DNA of 53,848 bases from Pseudobutyrivibrio ruminis (GTDB lineage: Bacteria > Bacillota > Clostridia > Lachnospirales > Lachnospiraceae). Shown here in pieces: positions 33,951 through 43,587 of the stretch. The first letter of the stretch is position 1. The number at the start of each line of letters is the position of its first letter. The stretch is from NCBI GenBank assembly GCA_015057305.1, contig SVES01000019.1, forward strand, positions 2,096 through 55,943, given 5' to 3'. Under the pieces are notes generated by a model. That model ran no database searches. It saw nothing but the letters and a program-made list of their open reading frames with translations, and was not told the origin of the DNA. The translations under genes were made by a program, and so were the position numbers.

Positions 33951-34811
33951 ATGAAAAATAACGACAAAATTAAAGGTATAATTTTTATTCTTTTAGCCGC
34001 ACTTGGCTTTTCACTAATGACATTTTTCGTGAGAATTTCTGGTGAGCTTCCAACAATGCAAAAAGCATTTTTTAGAAATTTTGTTGCACTTTTTGTGGCC
34101 TCTGTAGCCATTGTTAAAAGCAAGAAAATGCCTGCTATTGGAAAGGGAAATCGATTAGATATTTTGCTTCGCTCTGCATTTGGTACAGCAGGTCTTATTG
34201 CAAACTTTTACGCAGTTGACAGACTTGGTATTGCTGATGCAAATATGCTCAATAAGCTGTCACCGTTTTTTGCAATTATACTCTCTATTTTCATTTTAAA
34301 AGAGATTCCTAACTCCTTTGATATTCTTACAACAATTATCGCATTCATCGGAGCTCTATTTATAATAAGACCAACAGGAGCTTTTTCTTCAGTATTTCCA
34401 GCACTGATTGGATTATTCGGCGGCTTTAGCGCTGGCACCGCCTATGTATTTGTGCGTAAGCTAACAAAAAAGGGAGTACAAACACCTGTAATCGTATTTG
34501 TATTCTCCCTATTTTCATGCCTTGTTACACTTCCATTTTTAATTGCGGAATATACTCCAATGAATATAAAACAGTGGATTTTCCTAATCCTTGCAGGTGT
34601 TTCTGCATCCCTTGGGCAATTTTCCATTACCACTGCCTACAAATATGCACCAGCCAAGGAAATCTCTGTGTTTGATTACACCCAGGTTATCTTTGCTGCT
34701 ATCCTTGGCTTTATCTTCTTTGGAGAAATCCCGGTTGCCTATAGTTTTATCGGCTATGGAATAATCATTGGCATTGCTATCATCAGATGGCACCGCAACT
34801 TAAAAGCATAG
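33951..34811 (+). CDS. EamA/DMT-family transporter
   Basis: 286 residues with ten membrane helices forming two EamA repeats. The first begins KGIIFILLAALGFSLMTFFVR and ends with IVLSIFILKEIPNSFD-like sequence; the second ends VIFAAILGFIFFGEIPVAYS, the conserved E-P ending. It exports or exchanges metabolites such as amino acids or nucleotide sugars; substrate unknown. It is the only plus-strand gene between 20 kb and 43 kb, has its own sigma-A-type promoter, and its stop codon lies inside a perfect 18-bp hairpin shared with the convergent histidine kinase gene. Confidence 0.92.
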   Translation: MKNNDKIKGIIFILLAALGFSLMTFFVRISGELPTMQKAFFRNFVALFVASVAIVKSKKMPAIGKGNRLDILLRSAFGTAGLIANFYAVDRLGIADANMLNKLSPFFAIILSIFILKEIPNSFDILTTIIAFIGALFIIRPTGAFSSVFPALIGLFGGFSAGTAYVFVRKLTKKGVQTPVIVFVFSLFSCLVTLPFLIAEYTPMNIKQWIFLILAGVSASLGQFSITTAYKYAPAKEISVFDYTQVIFAAILGFIFFGEIPVAYSFIGYGIIIGIAIIRWHRNLKA

Positions 34812-34846
34812 GTTTTTGTTTTTCTGCTGAAAAACAAAAACCTATG
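34807..34846. terminator. Bidirectional terminator, perfect 18-bp stem
   Basis: CATAGGTTTTTGTTTTTC and its exact complement with a TGCT loop. It lies between convergent EamA and histidine kinase genes and includes the EamA stop. No external T-run is present; the A/T tracts are inside the stem. Confidence 0.85.
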
Positions 34847-34854
34847 ACTTTCAG

Positions 34855-36165
34855 TTAAAATTTACATGTAAAGGTAATCACGCCATCACGCCAATTTGCT
34901 TTTATATCCCCATGATATCTTTCCATCAAGCCCTGGGCTATAGATAAGCCTACGCCATAGCCCTCTTTATCAATGTTATGTGCCTGATCACCTCTGTAGA
35001 ATCTGTCAAAGAATCTGTTGTAATCTATGCCAGCTCCACTTTCGTAATCATTGGAAACTCTCAAATAAATATTTTTATGCTTCTTGTCAGTACCTAAACC
35101 AACAACAATCTTTCCGTTTTTGTCACAGTATTTTATAGCATTATCAATTAACAAGGTAGCAATCTGTCTAATGTCTCCCTCATGGGCAAGCATAACAATG
35201 CCATCTGCTATGGATAATTCCATAGTTTTACCATCGGAGGTTGCTACTGGCTCAAAGGATTTGGCAGTATCCTTTACAATGGCTGTAAAATCTGTTTCCA
35301 CCCTATCTTCCTTGCTATCCTTTTCGCCTGCTTTCGTGACAAGTACAAGATTCTGAACAAGACCAGTCAGTCTATCTACCTGCCGCATTGTGGACTGGGT
35401 CCATTCGTTCTCGGTTCCCATCATTTCCAGCATTTCTGTGTTTGCTTTTATCACAGCAAGAGGCGTCTTAAGCTCATGGCTTGCATTAGTAATAAATGCC
35501 TTTTGAAGCTCAGCATTTTTTATTTCTGGCTGGATTATACGGCCTGCCCAGGACTTTATAACAGCCGTGGAGATAACCATTCCCATGCCTATGAGAATGC
35601 ATGCCAATAGCACCAATCGCCTATTGATTGAAACCTGGGTGCTACAATCCAGTACAACTACGATTTGCCCACCATTATCTCTATCAGCAACCATGTAATA
35701 GTAATCATCATAGCTGCCGAATTTTAGCCAACGCTTCATTACCGTATTTGCGTAGGTAACAGCCTGATTTCCCTCTACAGCTGCAGTATGAGAGGTTATC
35801 ACACGCTCCACATCACCTTCTTCGGTAAAGGTTACAGCAAAATATCTTGTAGAATAATAAAATTCATCAGAGAAATACTCACTCTCCACACCAAACAATT
35901 TCTCCAGCTGTGCTACGAAGTCATTTTTATTGGCAATAGTATCACCATTATCAGATGTATTTTCCGATTCTATACTTTCGTACTGCATTGGAAGTACACC
36001 ATCATTTTCCACTATATACTCAATGTTGTCACGAATCTGCCCTCTAGTCATAAGGGCATTAAAAACGTAGATACAACCAGCTATAAAGGTCATTACAACA
36101 AAAAATGAAACCATAGCCGTAACAATGAATTTATTTTTTAATCTTTTTATAGCTTTTTCACTCAT
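34855..36165 (-). CDS. Sensor histidine kinase
   Basis: 436 residues. Two membrane helices (about 13-38 and 184-205) flank an extracytoplasmic sensor of about 145 residues. The dimerisation/phosphoacceptor box ITNASHELKTPLAVIK has His 230, followed by a HATPase domain with N-box DNAIKYCD, then GVGLSIAQGLMERYHGDI. No clear HAMP domain lies between the second helix and the H-box. It autophosphorylates and feeds the response regulator encoded just upstream, whose stop it overlaps by eight bases. It is the last gene of the seven-gene run. The signal is unknown. Confidence 0.94.
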   Translation of the reverse strand: MSEKAIKRLKNKFIVTAMVSFFVVMTFIAGCIYVFNALMTRGQIRDNIEYIVENDGVLPMQYESIESENTSDNGDTIANKNDFVAQLEKLFGVESEYFSDEFYYSTRYFAVTFTEEGDVERVITSHTAAVEGNQAVTYANTVMKRWLKFGSYDDYYYMVADRDNGGQIVVVLDCSTQVSINRRLVLLACILIGMGMVISTAVIKSWAGRIIQPEIKNAELQKAFITNASHELKTPLAVIKANTEMLEMMGTENEWTQSTMRQVDRLTGLVQNLVLVTKAGEKDSKEDRVETDFTAIVKDTAKSFEPVATSDGKTMELSIADGIVMLAHEGDIRQIATLLIDNAIKYCDKNGKIVVGLGTDKKHKNIYLRVSNDYESGAGIDYNRFFDRFYRGDQAHNIDKEGYGVGLSIAQGLMERYHGDIKANWRDGVITFTCKF

Positions 36166-36829
36166 TTACAACCACCTGAAAAGGTCCACCCTTTTCACCT
36201 TTAATTGCAACATTAGAATCTATATACTCCAGTTTTCCTTGGAGGAAGTTAACATACAACCAAACTGTTTCTTCCTCAGCTCCATCCTCGTCATTCCAAA
36301 CATGCTCTACTAAATAATTGTTCTCGACTGGGTGCTCCTTATTTAGCAGTAGAGCCTGCATTAATGAAAATTCCTTTAATGAAAGTCTTACCGTATTCGC
36401 CGAGCAAAGCTCCAGACTTTCTGACTTTAAGGTAATATCACCAAAGGAAAGCTCCTTGGCTGCGTATTGGCTACCTCTCCTGGTAAGAGCCTTAACTCTT
36501 GCCAGGAGCTCTTTCATGGCAAAAGGCTTGGTAAGGTAATCATCTGCACCTGCATCCAACCCCTCAACTCTATCATCAACCTCTGCCTTTGCAGTTAGCA
36601 TCAACACTGGTGTTACGATGTTACGATTTCTAAGCTCTCTAAGAACCTCCAGCCCAGTCATTTTAGGCATCATAATATCTAATATAATGCCATCATAGCC
36701 ATTGCTTAATGCCAGGTTCAATGCCTCTTTGCCATCAAAAGCACTATCAACATCAAAGCCCTGCAGCTGTAGCATTTGGGTAATGACATTATTTAAGTCC
36801 AATGTATCCTCTGCAAGTAAAATTTTCAT
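36158..36829 (-). CDS. OmpR-family response regulator
   Basis: 223 residues. The receiver domain (1-120) has acidic pair E7/D8, phospho-Asp in ILDIMMP (D51), Thr in LMLTAKAEVDD and Lys in LTKPFAMKELL. A winged-helix DNA-binding domain follows (SLKEFSLMQALLLNKEHPVEN). Its wing reads EEETVWLYVNFLQGKLEYID, a variant of the usual VDVHIxxLRxK. It partners the overlapping histidine kinase. It starts four bases after the alarmone synthetase stop. Confidence 0.95.
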   Translation of the reverse strand: MKILLAEDTLDLNNVITQMLQLQGFDVDSAFDGKEALNLALSNGYDGIILDIMMPKMTGLEVLRELRNRNIVTPVLMLTAKAEVDDRVEGLDAGADDYLTKPFAMKELLARVKALTRRGSQYAAKELSFGDITLKSESLELCSANTVRLSLKEFSLMQALLLNKEHPVENNYLVEHVWNDEDGAEEETVWLYVNFLQGKLEYIDSNVAIKGEKGGPFQVVVNE

Positions 36830-36833
36830 AATA

Positions 36834-37421
36834 TTATAATTCCTTTCGAATCATGTCACGTATAGTCTGCATTGACATATCTGTGGATGCCAGCTCGTCT
36901 GCACAGCGCTTTAGTTCCGCTATAATGAGCTTGTCATTTTCACTGGCAGTTTTCTTGTAGTGAATATGGTGCTCCAAAGCCGCCCAAGTATCCATGGATA
37001 TTGTACGAAGCTGAATCTCCACAAAATAACTGTTATCGTATTTCAAAATCATATGGAGACTTCGATACCCATTAGGCTTTGCATGCTTAATATAGTCCTT
37101 TTCCTCCACTACCTCTACCTTTGCCATGCTTGTTAGATGCTCTCGCACTGAATATACATCACTGATGAAGGCACAGACAACTCTTATACCAATAGCATCA
37201 TGGATAAGCTCCAAAGCAGATTCTGTGGTCTCAGGCAAATTTTGACGTCTACATTTTTCCCGCATGCTTTCCTCAGACTTGATTCTTGCTCTGCAGTGCT
37301 CAACTGGATCACTGCCAAATTCTTCAGCCATATTTGCCCTTAGCTCATCAATGGAACCAAGTATAATATTCATAACATCTTCCATAGCATCTATATGATT
37401 GCCATAAATTGATTCTCTCAA
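36834..37421 (-). CDS. Small alarmone (p)ppGpp synthetase
   Basis: 195 residues, a RelA/SpoT synthetase domain without the hydrolase, TGS or ACT domains of long RSH proteins. Motifs: HDAIGIRVVCAF (75-86), YIKHAKPNGYRSLH (110-123, the substrate site), and FVEIQLRTISMDTWAALEHH (133-152). It transfers pyrophosphate from ATP to GDP or GTP. Size and motifs fit the YjbM/RelQ group, and the sequence could also be from the YwaC/RelP side. It sits between a lipoprotein gene (eight bases) and a two-component system (four bases), an unusual and probably coregulated setting. Confidence 0.92.
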   Translation of the reverse strand: MRESIYGNHIDAMEDVMNIILGSIDELRANMAEEFGSDPVEHCRARIKSEESMREKCRRQNLPETTESALELIHDAIGIRVVCAFISDVYSVREHLTSMAKVEVVEEKDYIKHAKPNGYRSLHMILKYDNSYFVEIQLRTISMDTWAALEHHIHYKKTASENDKLIIAELKRCADELASTDMSMQTIRDMIRKEL

Positions 37422-37429
37422 AATTTCTC

Positions 37430-37825
37430 CTACTCTAGCACCGCATCTATTAGTACAAAATACAGTCCTTCACCCTTTTTATAAGTTGCAAATGTTCCTA
37501 CAACAGTAATTCCATCTCCATCATCAGGGTATTCCTCAGCATCAGCCAAAACGTATTCGATACCTTCTGTGCAACACCCCAAGGCATCATATACTATGCA
37601 AGAATGGGTATTTCCGTGAGTAGTATTGCTATCTCCCTCCATCCTTACCAATTGCCCCTTGTAATCTGAGGGATTTGCCAACATATCAGCTACATAGGAA
37701 TACACCATTGTTGATGACATAGTTGTTAAATCCACATCCACATCAGAAGCTTTCTGACTTTTTCCACAACCAGTATGTGTAAACACTATACAAATAGTTA
37801 GTAACAATAAAGTTAATTTTTTCAT
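37430..37825 (-). CDS. Small lipoprotein with OB-like domain
   Basis: 131 residues. A signal peptide ends in a lipobox-like THTGC (Cys 20), so the protein should be lipid-anchored outside. The rest is a small beta-rich domain (YKGQLVRMEGDSNT, then CIVYDALGCCTEGIEYVL, then DGITVVGTFATYKKGEGLYF) that recalls OB-type nucleic-acid or ligand-binding folds. No function is known to me. It begins six bases after the ABC transporter pair and may be a partner or sensor for it. Confidence 0.8.
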   Translation of the reverse strand: MKKLTLLLLTICIVFTHTGCGKSQKASDVDVDLTTMSSTMVYSYVADMLANPSDYKGQLVRMEGDSNTTHGNTHSCIVYDALGCCTEGIEYVLADAEEYPDDGDGITVVGTFATYKKGEGLYFVLIDAVLE

Positions 37826-37831
37826 AAATAC

Positions 37832-39526
37832 CTAAAACTCTACAATTTCATCGGCTACACCCATAGTTGATTTTCTATGGGACACAAGCACCACAGTTCT
37901 ATCCTCAGCTTCTTCTTTTAAGGATTTTAAAATAATACCCTCATTTAATGAATCGAGGGTACTGGTTGGCTCATCCATCAGCATCAAATTACCCTGGTGC
38001 AAAAAGGCTCTGGCAATGCCAATCCTTTGCTTTTCGCCACCTGAAAGAGTAGATCCAAGCTCGCCAACCATAGTATCATAACCATGTGATAGACTTGCGA
38101 CGAACTGGTGAAGGCTGGCCTTTTTGGAGGCAGCTATTATTTCTTCTCTGGTTGCATCAGGTTTACCAATTCCTATATTCTTTGCAATGGTATCATGACT
38201 AATCCATGTATCCTGGGTAACGAAGGATTGATTTTCCCTGAGGGAGGCTGTATTAATATAATCTACTGTAACTGGTCCGTCCACCTTGTCATAATAATAA
38301 ATCTGCCCCTCATCAATATCCCAAAATCTCATTAGAAGCCTGAGGAAGGTTGATTTTCCACAGCCACTAGGTCCATGAATTCCAAGAATCTTGCCTTTTG
38401 GAATGCTGACTGACCTACTACGTAGCACCTCTAAATCATCATAGCTAAAGGATACGTTATTTACTGTAACAACATTTCCCTTTGCGTTCGCTACCATTTC
38501 CAAATCAATCCCGTCAGTAATTTCCTCCACCTGTGGTTCTTCATCCAAAAGAGCCAGTACACGCTTGCCGCATGCCAAGGTTTGATTCAAATTATTTGAT
38601 AATGCTGATAGGGCTACAACAGGCCCAAAGGAGCTCATCATAGCAACTGTTGCAATTAATACCTGCTCGAAGTTCACTTTGCCATTAATATAGGCAAACA
38701 GCATCACCCCTAATATAATCAGTGAAAAGACATGTATGCTTAGGTTCGTAAAAAGCTTTTGATTCTTTTCATATTCAACAAGCTCTTCCCTTGTTTCTGC
38801 CAAATCATCTGATTTTTTATTTAATGCCAGCAGAGTTTTATTTCCAGTTTTATATTGAATAGTTTCATCCACACCATAAAGAGCTCCAAGGATAAAGCTA
38901 TTCATTTTTCCGAAATCATTCCTAAATTTTAAACCTGCATTTGCGGAGTTCACCTCATTTGATACTGGAATCATTCCTCCAACAACCACATATGCTATGG
39001 CCGCAATAATGCCAGCTGGTGGATACTGTTTTCCTATGAAAAATACCATGAAAACAGACACTAGTATTGCAATTGCAATTGGTGAAATGGTGTGGGCAAA
39101 AAATACCTCTAAAAGTTCAATATCTGTGGTAATCATGGTAATAAGATTGCCCTTTTCTCTAGTCTCAAGCTTTGCAGGGCATAGCTTTCTTAGCTTATCA
39201 AACACTTTATGCCTGATTATTGCCAATATTCTAAATGCAATATAATGGTTGCAATATTGCTCTCCATAATGCAAAAGTCCTCTCAGCACAGCTACAGAAA
39301 CCAATATCTTAACATAGCTTGAAAGCTCCTTTACCAATATAGGATTTGAAAAGCTTTCAAGAGCCATGGCAACACCTTCTGCACCTATAACCGTAACAAA
39401 AATTGCACAGATATGACCTAAAGTGCCAAGAATTATTCCAAGAAGCATTACAATCGTGAGAGGCTTCACTAGTACTATTAGCCGAGCCATGATGTAAAGG
39501 CCCGTTGAATTTTCTTTATTTTCCAC
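37832..39526 (-). CDS. ABC exporter half-transporter, CydC-like
   Basis: 564 residues: six membrane helices, then an ATPase with Walker A GIHGPSGCGKSTFL, signature LSGGEKQRIGIARAF and Walker B LMLMDEPTSTLDS. The membrane domain (RILAIIRHKVFDKLRKLCPAKLE) resembles CydC, which with CydD exports thiols such as cysteine or glutathione. The start is GTG and shares its G with the TAG stop of the upstream half-transporter, with GGAGGTGAGG ahead, so the two are coupled and form a heterodimer. CydDC function is by similarity only; no cytochrome bd genes are nearby, and a drug or peptide exporter is also possible. Confidence 0.88.
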   Translation of the reverse strand: MENKENSTGLYIMARLIVLVKPLTIVMLLGIILGTLGHICAIFVTVIGAEGVAMALESFSNPILVKELSSYVKILVSVAVLRGLLHYGEQYCNHYIAFRILAIIRHKVFDKLRKLCPAKLETREKGNLITMITTDIELLEVFFAHTISPIAIAILVSVFMVFFIGKQYPPAGIIAAIAYVVVGGMIPVSNEVNSANAGLKFRNDFGKMNSFILGALYGVDETIQYKTGNKTLLALNKKSDDLAETREELVEYEKNQKLFTNLSIHVFSLIILGVMLFAYINGKVNFEQVLIATVAMMSSFGPVVALSALSNNLNQTLACGKRVLALLDEEPQVEEITDGIDLEMVANAKGNVVTVNNVSFSYDDLEVLRSRSVSIPKGKILGIHGPSGCGKSTFLRLLMRFWDIDEGQIYYYDKVDGPVTVDYINTASLRENQSFVTQDTWISHDTIAKNIGIGKPDATREEIIAASKKASLHQFVASLSHGYDTMVGELGSTLSGGEKQRIGIARAFLHQGNLMLMDEPTSTLDSLNEGIILKSLKEEAEDRTVVLVSHRKSTMGVADEIVEF

Positions 39527-41262
39527 TAAGCCTCACCTCCAGCATAAGATTCAAGGGCACGCTGTGCATTGTATAGCTTTGCGTATTCACCATTATTTTT
39601 CAGGAGCTGCTGATGAGTTCCCGACTCCACAATTTTTCCATTTGCAAGCATAAATATCTGATTTGATGAAACCACATTTGCCAGTCTGTGGGAAATCAAA
39701 ATGATTGTTTTTCCCATCTCCTTAGACAGCTTTCTAATCACATTCATGATTATTTCCTCTGACTCCATATCGATATTGCTTGTGGCTTCGTCAAAAATAT
39801 AAACAGGGCTGTTTTTTATTAATGCCCTAGCCAACACCAGCCTTTGCCTTTGTCCACCTGAAAGGTTGCTACCCCCTTCTGTTAGCACAAAATCTAGGCC
39901 TCCCTTAGGCTTGAATTCCTCTAAAAGATTCATTACCTTTAAGGCACCCAAAAGTTTCTTTTCACTTGCGTTTCTATTTCCAAGCAAAAGATTCTCCCTG
40001 ACTGTGCCTGAAAAGACATAGCTTTCCAGGGAAACTGCTGTAATTGCAGACATAAGTGATGCCTCATTAATGTTCTTTAGCTCTTTTCCATTTATTGTTA
40101 TAGAGCCTTGATATGCTCTATTTTGTCTTCTTAATATTTTAGCTATGGTTGATTTACCAGAGCCTGATTCTCCCACAATAGACACCATTTGTCCTGGCTG
40201 AATATTCATATTTATGCCTGTGAGAATTTCCTCCTTTTCATAGGCGAAGGCAACATTCTTAAGTGTTATGCTGCATTTATCCTCCTCAAGGAGCTCCTTG
40301 CCAGACTTTGGTTCTTCAATATCAAGAAAATCAAATATTTTGTCAGCTGCCTTCATTCCATTCATTCCAATGTGAAAATATGACCCCAGTAAACGCATTG
40401 GTAAAAAGAATTCAGCAGAAAGCAATAAAAACATTATGGCTTCTGCCAGCTTCATATTTCCAGCAGCAAACTCCATAATTGTCACACCTATACCAACTGC
40501 CGCTCCAGCATATGCAACTATATCCATAACAATTGTGCTATTAAGTTGCATTGAAAGCACCTTCATGGTTATTTTTCTAAAATGCTCGGATTCTTCGTCC
40601 ATTTCAACTGCCGCTTGTTCATCTGCCTGATATATTTTTAAAGTTGTCATTCCATGAAGCTTTTCTAAGAATGTATCTCCTAATCCATAATAAATCTGGA
40701 AATATTTATCAAGAAGTTTTCGCGCTACCCTCATTACCACCATTATTACAATTGGAATAAGAGGTACTGCTACTAAAAGAACAACAGATGCTTTTAAATT
40801 GTACTGGGAAAGAATAACAAATAATGTAAGTGGTGCAAGCAATGCATATATAAACTGGCTGATATATTTGCCAAAGTATACCTCTAGCTGCTCTACGCCC
40901 TCACCCATCATTTGGGTAATTTGAGCTGAGGAAACATTTTGTCTGTAGCCACTTCCTAGCCTTAGAAGCTTCGTATATATTTCCTCTCTCATAACCCTTT
41001 TTACATCTATGCTAGCCTTGAAGGAGGCTTCTGTGTAGAGCCTGTCAAAAACCAGACGAGCAAGTACTGTAAACAATGCAACAAAAATATATAACGCCAA
41101 TTGCTTTAGCTCTAATTTTTGGTAATAAGCCCCCGAAAGTAGACGAGCAATGCAGTAAACCATGATAACTTGGGCTATAAGTCCCAGCCATTGCCATAGT
41201 ATTTCTAAAAGAACGTATCTACTACCTTCCTTTAACATTCTGAGTAATCTAACTTTTATCAT
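39526..41262 (-). CDS. ABC exporter half-transporter, CydD-like
   Basis: 578 residues: six membrane helices and an ATPase with Walker A SIVGESGSGKSTIA, signature LSGGQRQRLVLARAL and Walker B VYIFDEATSNIDM. The linker region YLQKYFQ-type (LLDKYFQIYYGLGDTFLEKLHGMTTLKIYQ, shortened) resembles CydD, where a helix with LxGLxTLK is typical. It should dimerise with the overlapping downstream half. It begins 11 bases after the GH133 gene, inside the same long operon. Confidence 0.88.
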   Translation of the reverse strand: MIKVRLLRMLKEGSRYVLLEILWQWLGLIAQVIMVYCIARLLSGAYYQKLELKQLALYIFVALFTVLARLVFDRLYTEASFKASIDVKRVMREEIYTKLLRLGSGYRQNVSSAQITQMMGEGVEQLEVYFGKYISQFIYALLAPLTLFVILSQYNLKASVVLLVAVPLIPIVIMVVMRVARKLLDKYFQIYYGLGDTFLEKLHGMTTLKIYQADEQAAVEMDEESEHFRKITMKVLSMQLNSTIVMDIVAYAGAAVGIGVTIMEFAAGNMKLAEAIMFLLLSAEFFLPMRLLGSYFHIGMNGMKAADKIFDFLDIEEPKSGKELLEEDKCSITLKNVAFAYEKEEILTGINMNIQPGQMVSIVGESGSGKSTIAKILRRQNRAYQGSITINGKELKNINEASLMSAITAVSLESYVFSGTVRENLLLGNRNASEKKLLGALKVMNLLEEFKPKGGLDFVLTEGGSNLSGGQRQRLVLARALIKNSPVYIFDEATSNIDMESEEIIMNVIRKLSKEMGKTIILISHRLANVVSSNQIFMLANGKIVESGTHQQLLKNNGEYAKLYNAQRALESYAGGEA

Positions 41263-41273
41263 TTATGACACCT

Positions 41274-43382
41274 TTATTTTAGCAAAGCATATGCCCTAAG
41301 TATCTCTCCTACTGACACAGCTTTCGCAAAACATCCTTTTGCCTTGTTTGGTTCATCACCGTCAAAAATTTCTGAGATTGTGCCTATGCAGCCCTCAACC
41401 AAATGTCTTTCTACAGGCTCAAACATAGCCTTTGCTTCCTCGATAGCTTGAGCGCTATGTCCGCCAACCTTTAAGTAGGCTTCAATAAATGGCCCTAATA
41501 AAAAGCCCCAGGCTGTGCCTTGATGATAAGCCCTATCTCTATCAGACTTGGAACCAGCATAAATTCCCTGGTAGTTTTCATCCTCCTTGCTTAGAGAACG
41601 CAGACCCACACCAACATATAATTTGTCCTTTACTGCCTTAACAATTGATTTTTCCTTTTCGATATCAAGCATTGTAAATGGCAGGCTTACAGCAAATATT
41701 TGGTTTGGTCTAAAAGTAGTATCCTTTGAGTCATCATCTATGACATCATAAAGATAGCCCCCCTCATCATACCAAAATTCGGTGTTAAATGCCTCTTTAA
41801 CCCATACTGCCAGCTGACTGCAGCCTCCTGCATATGCAAGGTAATTCTCTGGCTTGTTATGTGTTCTTCTGGCAATGCCTCTTGAAATTTCTTCCATAGA
41901 CATTAATGCATTGTACCAAAGAGCATTAATTTCTACTGGTTTACCACATCTTGGAGTAACAGCCTTTCCTTCAATTTTAACATCCATCCAGGTGACTGAA
42001 GATTCGCCAGAGCCTGCCATCATCAAAGCATCATCATCCATACCAATTGAAAACAGAGTACCCTTGCGATATGCTCCCATAATTTCCTGCAAAACTGGAT
42101 AGATTTCATCCTCCACGAACTTCCAGGCCTCATCAGTATCAACGTATTTTAGGTAGTTGTAGACTGCATAAAAATACCAAAGTGCCGCATCTGCAGTATC
42201 ATATGTGGGCGCTTTACCATCTTCTGGAAAGAGATTAGGAAGCAAGCCATTCTTTATAGTTTTTGCAAAGGACTGCAATATAGACTTGGCATCGTCAAAT
42301 CTTCCAGTCTCCAGGCATACACCTGTAAAAGCAAGCATCGCATCCCTACCATTATCAGTTGGACCTGGGTAGCCTGCAATTAATGTCTTTTTGCCTGTTG
42401 ATTTTCTTTTGACTATAAATTGATCTGCTGCAACAGTAAGTAGCTGCGCCAGCTCATCCTCCTCTGTAAATTCTGCCCCTTCAATCAATTCATTAATTCT
42501 ATTTTTTGCTTTTTCGATTTCGATAAAGGCTGTATCCTTTTCTACAAGGGGAATATCCTTCCAGCCTTCTCTAACCTTGCCTTTAGCATCATTTACATCA
42601 ACTGTACATACAAAGGATGCCTTAGACACACCGCCTGCATCAACCTCCATAACAAAATCGTATGGCTTCAGATGACAATCTAATCCATCATCAGAATTAT
42701 CAAGCTCCCATTGAAGCTCCATATTTTCATCATACAAGTTATTTCGTTTTACCATTTCACAACCAGCTGCCACCAGAGAAACCCTAACCTTGGAATTGCT
42801 AACTGGAGAATAGTAGAACCCTACATTTTGGCTGGCTTCATCTCTTATTTCCTTAAATGCCTCCTGTGGCAGTTCCCAACGCAAATCATCTACTGTCATA
42901 TGTTCAGATTGATTTCTATAATTCATCAAAGGTGTGATTACCACTCCTGCCGCAGGTCCATTATTTTCAAGAGTGTAGGCTATAGTACATTGATTTTTAT
43001 CATGAACAAGGGTAATGGTCTTGGTAAGTCGCATTCCACCTGCCTCGTATACATATGTAACATTGCCATCATATTTGAAAACTTTTAAGTGCATATTGCC
43101 CTGATTGAATTCGCTGGCATATGGTCCCTTATGCTGAGCTGTAGTCAAATCATATATTCTGCTGCCACATACAAGTCTTTCGTTAGTTTTGGAAAATACA
43201 AGATATCTTTCCACAGGAGAATGTAGACTGGCTACCAGATAACCATGCTGTATACGTGTATGAGAGCCAATAATGCTTGAGCTTCCATAGCTGCCTAATC
43301 CATTCGTCAACAACCATTCTCTATAAATATTTGTTTTATAATTATTTAACTTATCAATAACAAATTCAAAATCCATTTCCAT
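41274..43382 (-). CDS. Glycogen debranching enzyme-like protein (GH133 type)
   Basis: 702 residues. The N-terminal beta domain (REWLLTNGLGSYGSSSIIG, HGYLVASLHSPVERYLVFSK) is the usual start of archaeal/bacterial glycogen debranching proteins. The C-terminal (alpha/alpha) barrel has IAGYPGPTDNGRDAMLAFTG, FRPNQIFAVSLPF and YHQGTAWGFLLGPFIEAYL, where acid catalysts lie. It removes alpha-1,6-linked glucose stubs in the cytoplasm. It is first in a run of seven codirectional genes with gaps of 11 bases or less. Its link to the downstream transporter and signalling genes is not obvious. Confidence 0.92.
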   Translation of the reverse strand: MEMDFEFVIDKLNNYKTNIYREWLLTNGLGSYGSSSIIGSHTRIQHGYLVASLHSPVERYLVFSKTNERLVCGSRIYDLTTAQHKGPYASEFNQGNMHLKVFKYDGNVTYVYEAGGMRLTKTITLVHDKNQCTIAYTLENNGPAAGVVITPLMNYRNQSEHMTVDDLRWELPQEAFKEIRDEASQNVGFYYSPVSNSKVRVSLVAAGCEMVKRNNLYDENMELQWELDNSDDGLDCHLKPYDFVMEVDAGGVSKASFVCTVDVNDAKGKVREGWKDIPLVEKDTAFIEIEKAKNRINELIEGAEFTEEDELAQLLTVAADQFIVKRKSTGKKTLIAGYPGPTDNGRDAMLAFTGVCLETGRFDDAKSILQSFAKTIKNGLLPNLFPEDGKAPTYDTADAALWYFYAVYNYLKYVDTDEAWKFVEDEIYPVLQEIMGAYRKGTLFSIGMDDDALMMAGSGESSVTWMDVKIEGKAVTPRCGKPVEINALWYNALMSMEEISRGIARRTHNKPENYLAYAGGCSQLAVWVKEAFNTEFWYDEGGYLYDVIDDDSKDTTFRPNQIFAVSLPFTMLDIEKEKSIVKAVKDKLYVGVGLRSLSKEDENYQGIYAGSKSDRDRAYHQGTAWGFLLGPFIEAYLKVGGHSAQAIEEAKAMFEPVERHLVEGCIGTISEIFDGDEPNKAKGCFAKAVSVGEILRAYALLK

Positions 43383-43471
43383 TCTCCGCTCTTATCGTTC
43401 TTCAAATTATACCGACTATTATTATACATTAAAAGCGCAATGTACAATCAAAAAATTTTTTTTAAAAGTTG

Positions 43472-43500
43472 TTGACAAATAAAATTCAATTGCGTACAAT
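43472..43500 (+). promoter_or_regulatory. Strong promoter of the glutathione peroxidase gene
   Basis: Consensus TTGACA (43472-43477), exactly 17 bases, TACAAT (43495-43500). It lies in the 205-base divergent gap next to the GH133 gene. Confidence 0.85.
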
Positions 43501-43528
43501 CTAATTATCAAAACGATTGTGCTCAATT
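43488..43528. promoter_or_regulatory. Inverted-repeat operator candidate over the gpx promoter
   Basis: AATTGCGTACAATC (43488-43501) and GATTGTGCTCAATT (43515-43528) are inverted copies, identical except for the central three bases. The first covers the -10 box and the second the expected transcription start. ATTG...CAAT half-sites recall MarR/OhrR-type operators. No such regulator is encoded nearby. Confidence 0.5.
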
Positions 43529-43587
43529 AATTATCAATTTAACTAATAACAAAAAAAGAAAATGCGAAAACGCAAGGAGGAAACAAA

